DNA of 64,000 nt from Mesorhizobium sp. M2D.F.Ca.ET.226.01.1.1 (GCF_004022705.2 NZ_RZOY02000010.1:186001-250000); one strand, 5' to 3'; counted from the first letter of the stretch, positions 17,801 to 26,720 are shown. Notes: generated from the letters alone by a model not told the origin. Made by a program: numbers and translations.

Positions 17801-18769
17801 GTGCGTCTGCTCAGTCAGGTCAACCTCAACTCGCTGAAAATCGTGGAGAGCGCCGCGAGGCACAGGAATTTCACACGTGCCGGCGAAGAGCAGTTTATCA
17901 CCGCTTCCGCCGTCAGCCAGCGGGTGAAGAGCCTGGAGGATCAGTTGCGCTTCAAGATCTTCGAGCGCGGCGGCAATGCGGTGTCGCTGACGCCGGAGGG
18001 CGAGACCTACGTGGCGCGCGTGCGCGAGGCGTTGGAGCGGATCGTGGCTGCCAGTATGGAAGCAACCGGCCAGTCGCAGGCGCATGTGCTTCGGATCTGC
18101 GTTTTGCCGACCTTCGCGGCGCGCTGGCTGTTTCCCAGGATGTCGTCCTTCCAGCGGCAATATCCCGATATCGAGATGCGGGTATCGACCTCCTACGCCA
18201 CGCATGAATTCTCGACCTCGGAATACGATCTCGAGATCCGATATGGCGACGGCAATTTCCCCGGCCTCACCTCGGAACTGCTGTTTAAGGAAGACCTGAC
18301 GCCGGTGTGCAGCCGCAAGCTGTTTTACGACGTGCTGGGCGACAAGCCGCTGTCGAGGGTGACGCCGGACGACCTGCGCTACTTCACGCTGCTGCACTCC
18401 GACACCTGCACCCAGAACTGGCAGTCCTGGCTGGGCTTTGCCGGGGCGAGCTTCGTGCTTGGCGAGACGAGGAGCGTCTATTTCGATAGTTGCATGATGG
18501 CCTACGAAGCCGCCAATGCCGGCATGGGCTTTGCCGTCGCCAACCGCGCCTATATGGCCAGCGACATCCGCGCCGAACGGCTGGTGGCCCCCTTTGCTGT
18601 CCACCACCCCAACACCGCCGGATGGTATTTCGTCAGCCCCGTCAATGCACTCGGCGCGCGCAAGGTGGAGCTGTTCAAGCAGTGGATCATGGCCGAGGCG
18701 GCGCTGACGCAGCGCCAGCTCGACATCGAGATCGAGAACGTGCCGGTGAGGCGCGCGGCAATGGCGTAA
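17801..18769 (+). CDS. LysR-family transcriptional regulator, GcvA type
   Basis: A 322-residue regulator with an N-terminal winged helix-turn-helix (residues about 6-65, with SAARHRNFTRAGEEQFITAS and AVSQRVKSLED) and a periplasmic-binding-like effector domain from about residue 92. It begins at GTG, with no strong ribosome site. It diverges from the oxygenase/exporter genes and probably controls them in response to their substrate. The sequence style is close to GcvA-like regulators of amino acid metabolism. Confidence 0.88.
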   Translation: MRLLSQVNLNSLKIVESAARHRNFTRAGEEQFITASAVSQRVKSLEDQLRFKIFERGGNAVSLTPEGETYVARVREALERIVAASMEATGQSQAHVLRICVLPTFAARWLFPRMSSFQRQYPDIEMRVSTSYATHEFSTSEYDLEIRYGDGNFPGLTSELLFKEDLTPVCSRKLFYDVLGDKPLSRVTPDDLRYFTLLHSDTCTQNWQSWLGFAGASFVLGETRSVYFDSCMMAYEAANAGMGFAVANRAYMASDIRAERLVAPFAVHHPNTAGWYFVSPVNALGARKVELFKQWIMAEAALTQRQLDIEIENVPVRRAAMA

Positions 18770-18777
18770 TACGCAGG

Positions 18778-18814
18778 GTCATGGACGGCCGTTAACAAGT
18801 GAGCCGGCCATGAC
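18778..18814. repeat. Hairpin just after the LysR-type gene
   Basis: GTCATGGACGGC and GCCGGCCATGAC pair over 12 bp with one mismatch around a 13-base loop, nine bases after the stop. No T-tract follows, so it may be a 3'-end stabiliser or a factor-dependent terminator. Confidence 0.5.
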
Positions 18815-18976
18815 GATACCCTGTCTCGCCCCAGGATCATTGTTGTAGATTTCACACAATAGCAGCAATTCTGGGTGCCATTTGGCAGAAATCCAGAGAC
18901 TTCACGAGCCATCCCGCTGACCCAACGGCAAGACTCAGCTATGTTTCTTCTTGCGGCGGGCCTGATTTTCCCGCTT

Positions 18977-19025
18977 GGCCGGCGCTACCGAGCTTCCTCC
19001 CAAGCAGCGCCGGCCTTCTTCGTTT
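18977..19025 (+). terminator. Probable intrinsic terminator
   Basis: GGCCGGCGCT and AGCGCCGGCC form a perfect 10-bp stem with a 19-base loop, followed by TTCTTCGTTT on the plus strand. It lies about 200 bp after the LysR-type gene and just past the end of the convergent lipoprotein gene. Confidence 0.55.
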
Positions 19026-19061
19026 CAGCCCAACATGCCCGCTGACCGAACTTACCTTGTC

Positions 19062-19244
19062 TTACTGCTTCGGTGCCATTCCTTGCTGATCGCCGCCGGT
19101 GCTCGATTTCGGCACCGGGTTCTTGTCGACCTGCGGGTTCTTATTGACTTCATCGCCGGGCGCCTTGGTCGGCGGTATGTTGTTGTCGCAGGCGGCGAGC
19201 GAGAGCCCTGCCGCAAGAGCCAGCAGTACAGGAAGCTTCATCAT
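19062..19244 (-). CDS. Small lipoprotein
   Basis: A 60-residue exported lipoprotein. The signal sequence MKLPVLLALAAGLSLAAC ends in a lipobox with the cysteine at about position 19, and the mature part is short, polar and Pro/Lys/Asn-rich (NKNPQVDKNPVPK). Two ATGs in tandem follow GAGGAGG; the first was taken. Function unknown. Confidence 0.75.
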   Translation of the reverse strand: MMKLPVLLALAAGLSLAACDNNIPPTKAPGDEVNKNPQVDKNPVPKSSTGGDQQGMAPKQ

Positions 19245-19386
19245 GACGACCTCCTCTCGTTCGCCCCTTCCTCTTGAAGGGCAACGAGGCGCAGGCGGTT
19301 TGGTTGCGTGGCGTGTCGGTTGCATGCACTGGGAACCAACGGGCCTGCGTTCGGTTGAAACCACCGAACAGTACGAGGAAACGATC

Positions 19387-19554
19387 ATGATACGCCTGCT
19401 GCTTACAGTTTTGTTCGCCTACACGGCCTATCGCGTCGCCATGAGGATCATCGACGAGGTGCCTGGCGATGTGTCGCCGGTGGATATGCCGGGCGACGAA
19501 AGGCGCGCGCTGCGGCGGCAGTCGGCCGCGATGGGAGTGGAGCCGAAGCGGTAG
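19387..19554 (+). CDS. Small membrane-anchored hypothetical protein
   Basis: A 55-residue protein with one N-terminal hydrophobic segment (LLLTVLFAYTAYRVAM) and a charged C-terminus. It has a GAGGAAA ribosome site ahead of the ATG. It diverges from the small lipoprotein gene across about 140 bp. No family was recognised. Confidence 0.65.
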   Translation: MIRLLLTVLFAYTAYRVAMRIIDEVPGDVSPVDMPGDERRALRRQSAAMGVEPKR

Positions 19555-19590
19555 TTGCCTCGGTTCGCTGCTCCGTGCCTAACTGCCGGT

Positions 19591-19923
19591 ATGACGCAAG
19601 ATGCAATCAGGGCGATACGCGCCATCGCGCCGAGTTTGGTGGAACAACTCGATCCGCGGCAGTTCGAAGCAATCGAAAGGCTCCTGTCTTCCGTGGTGTT
19701 GCCGCTATCGGAGGACGACGTGCGCGAGCTTGTATCTTTGCTGCCGGCCGACGGCGATACCGCATATGGCCTGAACTGGACCATTTTGCACCTGATCGAA
19801 GCCGCGCCAGGGTGGCCGCACTGGGAAGCTTTGCAGTTTCAGCAGGGCGAATGGATCGACGTACTCATGCGCCGCCTCGCCAATGCCGGCATCAGCCCGC
19901 CGGCGCGGCCGACCCGAAACTGA
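19591..19923 (+). CDS. Hypothetical protein
   Basis: A 110-residue soluble acidic protein, helical in appearance, with conserved-looking aromatic turns (GLNWTILHLIEAAPGWPHW). It lacks a signal peptide and has no good ribosome site. It starts 36 bases after the small membrane protein gene and may share its transcript. The style recalls short HEAT-like or immunity proteins, but no family was recognised. Confidence 0.6.
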   Translation: MTQDAIRAIRAIAPSLVEQLDPRQFEAIERLLSSVVLPLSEDDVRELVSLLPADGDTAYGLNWTILHLIEAAPGWPHWEALQFQQGEWIDVLMRRLANAGISPPARPTRN

Positions 19924-19984
19924 AGCGACTTAGGCAAGGCACCAACCGCGTTGCCAGACCAGGTATCTGGTGCGCCGGTGCAGT

Positions 19985-20036
19985 CCCCTCTCCGGTCGCT
20001 TCGCGGCCACATCTCCCCGCTTTCGCGGGGCGAGGA
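19985..20036. repeat. Two-hairpin palindromic repeat upstream of the helicase gene
   Basis: Read on the minus strand it holds CCCCGC-GAAA-GCGGGG, the spacer AGATGT, and GGCCGC-GAA-GCGACC (one wobble), then GGAGAGGGG. The layout is the same as in the repeats at 16565 and 37686. Confidence 0.65.
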
Positions 20037-20075
20037 AATTATTGCGAACAAAGCGGAAACGATGCTTGATGGGCG

Positions 20076-22157
20076 ATGAACATCGCCGCCCGTGATTCGT
20101 CCTTCGAGACGCCCGCCTATCTTGCCCGGCTGAATGACGAGCAGCGGCTGGCGGTGGTGCATGGCGACGGCAAGGTAGCCACCCCCCTGCTGGTGATCGC
20201 CGGCGCCGGTTCCGGCAAGACCAACACGCTGGCGCATCGCGTTGCCCATCTCATCGTCAAGGGCGCCGATCCGCGCCGCATCCTGCTGATGACCTTCTCG
20301 CGCCGCGCGGCCGCCGAAATGGCGAAGCGCGTCGAGCGCATCGCCGGCGAAGTGCTGGGACGCGACGCGGCAATCATCGCCGATGCGCTCGCCTGGGCCG
20401 GCACGTTTCACGGCATCGGCGCAAGGCTGTTGCGCGACTATGCCGAGCAGATCGGCCTCGACCCGGCCTTCACCATCCATGACCGCGAGGATTCGGCCGA
20501 CCTGATGAATCTTGCCCGGCATGAGCTGGGATTCTCAAAAACCGAAAGCCGCTTCCCGACCAAGGGCACCTGTCTGCAGATCTATTCGCGCGCGGTGAAC
20601 GCCCAGGCGCCGCTCGGCGAAGTGCTGGGCTCGGCCTTTCCCTGGTGCGCGGCATGGGCGGACCAGCTTAAGGAGCTGTTCGCGGCTTACGTGGATGCCA
20701 AGCAGGCGCAGAACGTGCTCGATTACGACGACCTGTTGCTCTACTGGGCGCAGATGGCGGCGGAGCCTGAGATCGCGGCGCATCTCGGCAGCCGCTTCGA
20801 CCACGTGCTGGTCGACGAATACCAGGACACCAACCGGCTGCAGGCCTCGATCCTGACGGCGCTGAAGCCGGACGGCGCCGGGCTGACTGTGGTGGGCGAC
20901 GACGCGCAGTCGATCTATTCCTTCCGCGCCGCGGAAGTGCGCAACATCCTCGACTTCCCAAAGCAGTTCGCGCAAGGCGCCGAGATCGTCATGCTGGAGC
21001 GCAACTACCGCTCGACCGAGACGATCCTGGCCGCCGCCAACAAGGTGATCGGCGAGGCCAGCGAGCGCTTCACCAAGAACCTTTGGACCGAGCGCCGGTC
21101 CTTGCACAGGCCGCAACTGGTCAGCGTGCGCGACGAGGCCGAGCAGGCCAATTATGTCTGCCAGACGATCCTCGCCGAGCGCGAGGCTGGCACGGCGCTG
21201 AAGGCGCAGGCGGTGCTGTTTCGCACCTCGAGCCACAGCGGGCCGCTGGAGGTGGAGCTGACGCGCCGCAACATCCCCTTCGTCAAATTCGGTGGGTTGA
21301 AATTCCTCGACGCCGCGCATGTGAAGGACATGCTGGCGATGCTGCGCTTTGCCGAGAACCCGCGCGATCGCGTCGCCGGTTTCCGCGTGCTGCAGCTGAT
21401 GCCGGGCATCGGACCGTCCGCCGCCTCGCAGATCGTCGACGCCATGGCGACATCGCTGGATGAGACGTTGGGTCTCGCCCGCTTCCGGCCGCCGCAGCGC
21501 GCGGCGCAGGACTGGCCTGTGTTCCTCGACATCTATAGCGGCTTACGCGCCGGCGCCAAATGGCCAGCGGACCTCGAACGCATCAGGCTCTGGTACGAGC
21601 CGCATCTGGAGCGCATCCACGAGGATGCGATCACGCGCCGGGCCGATCTTATCCAGCTCGAACAGATCGCCTCGACCTATCCCTCGCGCGAGCGTTTCCT
21701 GACCGAGCTGACGCTCGATCCGCCCGACGCCACCAGCGACCAGGCCGGGCCGCCGCATCGCGACGAGGATTACCTCATCCTGTCGACCATCCATTCGGCC
21801 AAGGGCCAGGAGTGGAAGAACGTCTTCGTGCTCAACACCGTCGATGGCTGCATCCCTGCCGATCTCGGCGTCGGCACCAAGGAGGACATCGAGGAGGAGC
21901 GCCGGCTGCTCTATGTGGCGATGACCAGGGCCAAGGACAGCCTGCATCTCGTCGTGCCGCAGCGCTTTTATCCGCACAACCAGCCGGCGCGCGGCGATCG
22001 CCACGTCTATGCCTCGCGCACCCGCTTCATTCCGGCCTCGATGCTTTCGGCTTTCGAGCAGTCGTCATGGGCGAGCGCGGCGCTCAAGGACGACCCGCGC
22101 CAGCGGCCGGGCGTCAAGGTCGATCTCGGCGCCCGCATGCGCGGCATGTGGAAATAG
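20076..22157 (+). CDS. UvrD/PcrA-like ATP-dependent DNA helicase
   Basis: A 693-residue superfamily-1A helicase that unwinds DNA 3'-5' in repair or replication restart. Motifs are complete: GAGSGKT (about 41-47), a DEYQDTN Walker B (about 246-252), DDAQSIYSFRAAE, LERNYRSTETI, a motif V region LSTIHSAKGQEWKNV and motif VI ERRLLYVAMTRAKD. It is shorter than the canonical UvrD or PcrA and lacks a long C-terminal extension, so it is probably an accessory helicase. A palindromic repeat lies between it and the preceding gene. Confidence 0.93.
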   Translation: MNIAARDSSFETPAYLARLNDEQRLAVVHGDGKVATPLLVIAGAGSGKTNTLAHRVAHLIVKGADPRRILLMTFSRRAAAEMAKRVERIAGEVLGRDAAIIADALAWAGTFHGIGARLLRDYAEQIGLDPAFTIHDREDSADLMNLARHELGFSKTESRFPTKGTCLQIYSRAVNAQAPLGEVLGSAFPWCAAWADQLKELFAAYVDAKQAQNVLDYDDLLLYWAQMAAEPEIAAHLGSRFDHVLVDEYQDTNRLQASILTALKPDGAGLTVVGDDAQSIYSFRAAEVRNILDFPKQFAQGAEIVMLERNYRSTETILAAANKVIGEASERFTKNLWTERRSLHRPQLVSVRDEAEQANYVCQTILAEREAGTALKAQAVLFRTSSHSGPLEVELTRRNIPFVKFGGLKFLDAAHVKDMLAMLRFAENPRDRVAGFRVLQLMPGIGPSAASQIVDAMATSLDETLGLARFRPPQRAAQDWPVFLDIYSGLRAGAKWPADLERIRLWYEPHLERIHEDAITRRADLIQLEQIASTYPSRERFLTELTLDPPDATSDQAGPPHRDEDYLILSTIHSAKGQEWKNVFVLNTVDGCIPADLGVGTKEDIEEERRLLYVAMTRAKDSLHLVVPQRFYPHNQPARGDRHVYASRTRFIPASMLSAFEQSSWASAALKDDPRQRPGVKVDLGARMRGMWK

Positions 22158-22346
22158 GCAGCCTGTCCGTTCCGATCGACTGTCAGGCGGAGAGCCGATT
22201 TGTATCCGCGGCCGGTAGCATCTCGCCCCGGCCGGAGAAAAATCGACGTGAGCGGAACCTCTCGCCGCAAGCCGCGTTGTGTCGCGTCCTACCCCGCATC
22301 CGGAGGTGGCAGCCCCGCCGCTCCGCAGCCAATCGACGAGGTCCGA

Positions 22347-22649
22347 ATGTACGACAGGATGTTCTTCACGCCGGTCGCCCTCAGTGTCGGCGCCGGCCAC
22401 AAGCGCATGATCAATTCGTTGTTCGAGATGCATGATTATCTGACCGAATTCCCGCCGTCGCGGCGCCGTGTCAGCTATGGCGCCGCGGTGAAGGCCTGCG
22501 AGGCAGCGCGGAGTGGAGAGATTTCGGCCGAAGCCGCGCGCGATGCGCTGATCACCTTCGCGGTGACGGCGGGCGTGCTTTGGCCTTCGGACCAGCCGGT
22601 CATCTCGGTCAAGCCCGTGGCGCGCGGCTATGGCGGCTTTGCCGCCTGA
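22347..22649 (+). CDS. DUF982-domain protein
   Basis: A 100-residue protein matching the rhizobial DUF982 pattern: F-F-x-P-V-x-L near the start, a central YGAAVKACEAARSG, and a C-terminal AARDALITFAVTAGV. The ATG at 22347 follows GAGG by five bases. DUF982 genes occur in many paralogues in rhizobia and their function is unknown. The upstream helicase is 190 bases away, so it is probably separate. Confidence 0.8.
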   Translation: MYDRMFFTPVALSVGAGHKRMINSLFEMHDYLTEFPPSRRRVSYGAAVKACEAARSGEISAEAARDALITFAVTAGVLWPSDQPVISVKPVARGYGGFAA

Positions 22650-22679
22650 GCTTACGGCAAAGAATACCCTGCCTGCAAA

Positions 22680-22705
22680 GTCCGCCTTCGAGGGCGGGCC
22701 CTTTC
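22680..22705 (+). terminator. Probable terminator after DUF982
   Basis: GTCCGCC and GGCGGGC pair over seven positions with one G-U wobble around TTCGAG, followed by CCTTT. It lies between the DUF982 gene and the convergent hydroxylase gene. Confidence 0.45.
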
Positions 22706-22711
22706 GTGCCG

Positions 22712-23527
22712 TCATTCCGGCTTGGCGGCTGCCGGCGCGGCTTCAGCGATCGGCGCGGACGGCTCGGCCGCTGCAACGAACGGATAGACGAGCTGCTGGT
22801 GGTAGAGCTGGGGCACCGGCTCGTCGACACCGTATTTTTCCGGCATGCGCTGCGGCATGAACAAGGTGCCGCCGATCAGGTCGAGAATGGGCAGCTGGGC
22901 GGCGAAGTTCTTGTCAAAGGCCTGGCGTTCGTTGGCGTGGTGCCAGTGATGGAACTGCGGCGAGGCAATCAGCCATCTCAGCGGTCCGAACCTGATGCGC
23001 GTGTTCGAGTGGATGAACACCGACTGCCAGTGATAGATCAGCACGTAGATGAGAACCGCCTCGCCGGAAAAACCCAGCGCGAACAGCGGCAGGAACGAAG
23101 CCGACTTGGTCAGGATCTGGTCCACCGGATGAACGCGATGGGCAGCCAGCCAGTCCATCTCCTCGATCGAATGGTGGATGGCGTGAAAGCGCCACAGGAA
23201 CGGCACCGCGTGGAAAGCGCGATGGGCAAGGTAAAAGCCGATGTCGGCGACGAGCAGAGCCGCGATCGCCTGCAGCCACAAGGGCTGCGACTGCACAGAG
23301 GCGGTGAGCGCCTCGGGAACGAAGCGCCGCACCACGAACATAGCCGCGCCGATCACCAGCAACATGCCGATCTTGATGACGATGCCGTTGAAAAGCAGGT
23401 AGAAAACGTCGTTCAGCCAATGCCGGCGCGTCGCCGGCTGTTCGGCATGCAGCGGCAGGAGCTGCTCCAGCGGAATGAAGATGAGCGCGATGACCAGCAC
23501 CGCCTTGAAGTCGATAAGATCGAACAC
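22712..23527 (-). CDS. Sterol desaturase/fatty acid hydroxylase-family membrane enzyme
   Basis: A 271-residue integral membrane di-iron enzyme. Four to five hydrophobic segments carry the His-box ligands: H-R-A-F-H (about 122-126), H-A-I-H-H (about 135-139) and H-H-W-H-H (about 213-217). The family oxidises sterols, hopanoids, carotenoids or lipid acyl chains. Alphaproteobacterial relatives act on lipid A, ornithine lipids or sphingolipid-like substrates. The substrate cannot be told from the sequence. The tail is Ala/Pro-rich. Confidence 0.9.
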   Translation of the reverse strand: MFDLIDFKAVLVIALIFIPLEQLLPLHAEQPATRRHWLNDVFYLLFNGIVIKIGMLLVIGAAMFVVRRFVPEALTASVQSQPLWLQAIAALLVADIGFYLAHRAFHAVPFLWRFHAIHHSIEEMDWLAAHRVHPVDQILTKSASFLPLFALGFSGEAVLIYVLIYHWQSVFIHSNTRIRFGPLRWLIASPQFHHWHHANERQAFDKNFAAQLPILDLIGGTLFMPQRMPEKYGVDEPVPQLYHQQLVYPFVAAAEPSAPIAEAAPAAAKPE

Positions 23528-23719
23528 GGTCGCTCGCGGATCGGCTGAGGTCAGCCGCTGACACTAGCCGCCAAAGGATGAACGGACCGTTGATGCCCCT
23601 GGCATGCATCGCGGCTGCTTGCCCCGAAATGCCGTGAAACTTTTTGACTGCTGCGTGAAACAGCGCACGGAACATCCGCGTTCACCATGCCAGTTGCGGA
23701 CCCGCGGCAAGGAGGGCGG

Positions 23720-24139
23720 ATGTTTCTCGATCGCGAGCGTTTCAAGCCGGCGGCCGAAATGCGGCTCAGCCGGGACAAATCGTCAATCCGGGTGACGATA
23801 ACCGACCCGAAAGTGTGCGAACTCGGCGAAGCCGTCTATGCCTGGATCACCGCCGGGGGCAAGCCGGTCAGGATCGGCACCTGCGGCGCCTCGGCCGGCA
23901 AGCGCCTGCTTTCCTATCCCGGCTATATCAACCGCAGCCTTGCCGGCCGCGGCGGCGCGACGCCTAAATGGGAAGCGTTGAAGTGGCTCAACCTGCTCCC
24001 CGAGCATGGCACGCTGACGGCGGTGGTGCATCAGCCGGAACCGACGCCGACGGCGGCGGGCCTGATCCGGCGCTGTCTCGACGTCGAGCGCCAACTCATC
24101 CGCCAGCACCGGCCGCTGCTCAACCGCAGCCATCGTTGA
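23720..24139 (+). CDS. GIY-YIG nuclease-like protein
   Basis: A 139-residue protein. V-Y-A-W-I, then G-T-C-G, GKRLLSYPGYINRSL and the C-terminal ERQLIRQHRPLLNR reproduce the GIY-YIG pattern of paired tyrosine-like turns, Arg/Lys helix, glutamate and the final P-x-x-N. The first Tyr/Gly motif is degenerate (VYAW), so catalytic activity is uncertain. The ATG at 23720 follows AAGGAGG. Relatives include small standalone nucleases and restriction-like enzymes. Confidence 0.6.
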   Translation: MFLDRERFKPAAEMRLSRDKSSIRVTITDPKVCELGEAVYAWITAGGKPVRIGTCGASAGKRLLSYPGYINRSLAGRGGATPKWEALKWLNLLPEHGTLTAVVHQPEPTPTAAGLIRRCLDVERQLIRQHRPLLNRSHR

Positions 24140-24180
24140 CCGCGCGGCGGCGTGTGTTCAAGCCGCGCTGCGAGGCGCGG

Positions 24181-24966
24181 TTAATGCATGGTGCCGGCGG
24201 CGTCGCCGGCAAGCACGCTGCGCGGGCTTTCGAAGCTCACCTGATCGCGGCCGTTGGACTTGGCCTTGTAAAGATGGCGGTCGGCGACCTGGAACATGTC
24301 GTGGTAGGTCGTCGGCCCGCTGAAGGCGATGCCGCCGATGCTCACCGAAAGCGGGCATGGCCGGCCACCAGGTGCGAATTCGGCCTCGCGGATGCGGCGC
24401 CGGATGGATTCGGCGACCAGGAAGGAGCGCGCGGCATCGGCGCCGGGCAGGAAGACCGCGAATTCCTCGCCGCCGATGCGCCCCACTATGTCGGCGCCGT
24501 GCAGTTGTCCCTTGATCGTGGCTGCGATCAAACGGAGCGCCTGGTCGCCGCAGTCGTGGCCGAGACGGTCGTTGATCGACTTGAAGTGATCGGCGTCGAC
24601 GATCAGCAGCGCGCCGGCATCGGCGACGGCCTGGCCGCGTGCCTGCTCGAGATAGGCCTCGACCAGCATCGAGAAGGCGCCACGATTGAAAACCGCCGTC
24701 AGGCTGTCGGTCGCGGCGATGACGCTGAGTTCCTTCTGCGCGATCGCCAGCTGACGCATCTTCCACATCAGGAAGAACAGGAAGGAGCCACCAAGGATCA
24801 GTGGCAGGAAAAGATCCGTGAGCTGCGCCCAAAGCAGCGCCTGCGGCGACAGCGAGGGGAAATTGAAGGAATCGACGAAGAAAGCGGCGGCAATGAAAAA
24901 GGCGGTGCCCGCGGCGGTAACCACCACGACCCTGCCCCAACTTGTCGGGGACAAATCGATGCGCAT
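24181..24966 (-). CDS. Diguanylate cyclase (GGDEF) membrane protein
   Basis: Makes cyclic di-GMP. The 261 residues comprise two transmembrane helices (about 13-31 and 48-68), a short coiled linker, and a GGDEF domain starting at DSLTAVFNR (about 87) with GGEEF at 165-169, so the catalytic signature is intact. The inhibitory site R-x-x-D five residues upstream reads H-G-A-D, so product feedback is probably weak. The loop between the helices is short, so a periplasmic sensor domain is absent. A link to the nearby glycan genes is possible but not shown. Confidence 0.92.
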   Translation of the reverse strand: MRIDLSPTSWGRVVVVTAAGTAFFIAAAFFVDSFNFPSLSPQALLWAQLTDLFLPLILGGSFLFFLMWKMRQLAIAQKELSVIAATDSLTAVFNRGAFSMLVEAYLEQARGQAVADAGALLIVDADHFKSINDRLGHDCGDQALRLIAATIKGQLHGADIVGRIGGEEFAVFLPGADAARSFLVAESIRRRIREAEFAPGGRPCPLSVSIGGIAFSGPTTYHDMFQVADRHLYKAKSNGRDQVSFESPRSVLAGDAAGTMH

Positions 24967-25235
24967 GCCATTGCTCCCGTGACGTCAGGGACATCTTGCC
25001 GTCGGGAAGGCAAACGAACTGCTAATATACATACCAGTCAGAGAACTTGGTTAATTCTCCTTCATCGCTGCCTCCCGGGGCAGCCAACCAGAAGGCCCAC
25101 CACGGCTGCGATGGGCTTCCCGACTGGCCGGGGGCTCTCGTCGGCGTGCCGCCGGCCCAGCCGGCGACATCGTAGGAGAATGCCGCGGAACCTCACAGCT
25201 GGTCCGACCGCCGAGACGTTGCCTTGCGGCATGCA

Positions 25236-25889
25236 TCAGCGACGCGAAATCATCAGGCAGAGCGCCCTCAGATCGGCATCATAGGTTGCTTCGCTGGAGA
25301 GCACGTCGGCACAGCGCTTCTTCATCCGGGTCAATTTGGTGCCGGACATCTGAGCCACCGCATTCTTCACGGCGGGAGTCCCCGGGATTCCTACTGTGTT
25401 CGGCGTGCTCAGTGTAGAGAACCTTCCCACGCCGACCCCGGCTTCGTCGTCGATCCCCAGGCCAAGGGTCGCTTTGGCGCTGTCGCCGACATTCGCATCC
25501 GCGCTGGCGCTGACGCCGTCGCCGACATTGGCGCCGAGATTCGCGTTGACGCCACTGGAGCCGCCGATCGACACGGTGGCGTTTGCGTCGACCCCATTCG
25601 AGCCGCCGACCGACGCGGCCGCGCCGGTGTTCACGCCGTTCGTCCCGCCAACCGAGGCGTCGAGACCGGCATTGATGCCACTATCACCGCCTGCAGACGC
25701 GCCGACGCCAGCGTTGACGCCACCAGACCCGCCGACAGATGCACCGACGCCGGCGTTAGCGCCGCCGGACCCGCCGACGGATGCACCTGCTCCGACGCCC
25801 AAACCCGCTGCGCTCGCAGGCACGGCCAAGATGGCGACAATCGTGCCAAAGGTAAGGGTCGCGGCGACTTTCTTAGCGATATTGCGCAT
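25236..25889 (-). CDS. Secreted glycine-rich protein with 14-residue repeats
   Basis: A 217-residue exported protein. The signal peptide (FGTIVAILAVPASAA) is followed by about six 14-residue units of the form A-G-V-G-A-S-V-G-G-S-G-G-V-N from residue 31 to about 115, then degenerate units. A C-terminal domain of about 60 residues contains two cysteines (KKRCADVL and ALCLMI), probably disulphide-bonded. The repeat resembles Gly-rich envelope or adhesin-type sequences and may form a beta structure. No family was recognised. Confidence 0.75.
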   Translation of the reverse strand: MRNIAKKVAATLTFGTIVAILAVPASAAGLGVGAGASVGGSGGANAGVGASVGGSGGVNAGVGASAGGDSGINAGLDASVGGTNGVNTGAAASVGGSNGVDANATVSIGGSSGVNANLGANVGDGVSASADANVGDSAKATLGLGIDDEAGVGVGRFSTLSTPNTVGIPGTPAVKNAVAQMSGTKLTRMKKRCADVLSSEATYDADLRALCLMISRR

Positions 25890-26210
25890 GACACTCTCCT
25901 TTTCAAAGACAGCATATTAAGCACTTCTGCATGCAAGCATTGCCTGCGTGCCAGCGCGGAATACACGGATGAGTTACGCGCGAAGTTTCGCGTGGTTTCC
26001 TCTGCGCTTGCGAATGAATAAAGTTGTAGTTTTCGATTGCTTTTTTCTGTCTGCTAAAATGTATTAGACTTTTCCTAAATTTGTAAGTGTGCTTAAATAC
26101 ACCCTTGGCTACGATTCGATCGCCTTATGAACAGGGTCGTTCGATATATTACTTGACCGGGTACCACCGGATTAAAAATGGCGCCGAGGGCTTCTTCCGC
26201 CCAACACGCC
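25890..26210. other. Intergenic region, AT-rich
   Basis: About 320 bases without a gene. The section 26020-26100 is AT-rich and may hold the promoter of the glycine-rich protein gene, which would be read leftward. A small palindrome CGCGAA-GT-TTCGCG lies near 25979. No gene or structured RNA is proposed. Confidence 0.5.
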
Positions 26211-26720
26211 TCAGGCGTAGGCGCGGCCTTCCTCGGAGCGCTGGAACAGCATCAGGTCGAGCGGCACCGAAGGCCGGCCAAGCACCGTCAGCACCATATG
26301 CGCCTGGCCGCGATGATGGGTCTGGTGGTTGAAGAAATGGCTGAGGGCGGGCGAAAGCCGCTGCGAGACGGTGCGCATGTCGACGGTCATGTAGGAGAAG
26401 CGGCCGGCAATCGCCTTGTCGCCCATGCCGCCCACCCAGTCGACGATCCTCATGTCCTCGGCCTCGCGCGCCTGCTTCAGGGCGGGCAAGGCTCGATAAA
26501 GGATGGCGGCGGTGTTCGAAGGCGCGTCGCCCTCGCCGGTAAAGCGCTTCATCCAGACGCGGTCGACGGCGAGCAGATGGTTGAGGGTGCCGAGCATCGA
26601 GCCGAAGACGGCGCCGACGTCACGGCCGAGCTCGTCCTCGCCGAGGTCGCCGGCGGCATCGTAGAGGCGGCCGTTGGCCCATTGATTGTAGGCCGCAAAC
26701 ATCATGAAATGCTGCTTCAT
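26211..26720 (-). CDS. DinB-family protein
   Basis: A 169-residue four-helix-bundle protein of the DinB/YfiT-like superfamily of putative metal-dependent enzymes. Metal ligands appear as a first His in LNHLLAVDRVW (about 60) and the later HHRGQ motif (about 136-140). The ATG at 26720 follows a GGTGGGAAG site. It diverges from a GST gene about 60 bases away. Some family members are thiol-dependent transferases using mycothiol, bacillithiol or glutathione, which would fit the neighbour. The true role is unknown. Confidence 0.85.
   Translation of the reverse strand: MKQHFMMFAAYNQWANGRLYDAAGDLGEDELGRDVGAVFGSMLGTLNHLLAVDRVWMKRFTGEGDAPSNTAAILYRALPALKQAREAEDMRIVDWVGGMGDKAIAGRFSYMTVDMRTVSQRLSPALSHFFNHQTHHRGQAHMVLTVLGRPSVPLDLMLFQRSEEGRAYA

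Noticed and set aside
25500..25850. Regular 42-base periodicity that could suggest a CRISPR or tandem DNA array.
   Set aside because: The units are all in one frame with a signal peptide and code for a protein repeat; spacers are not unique.
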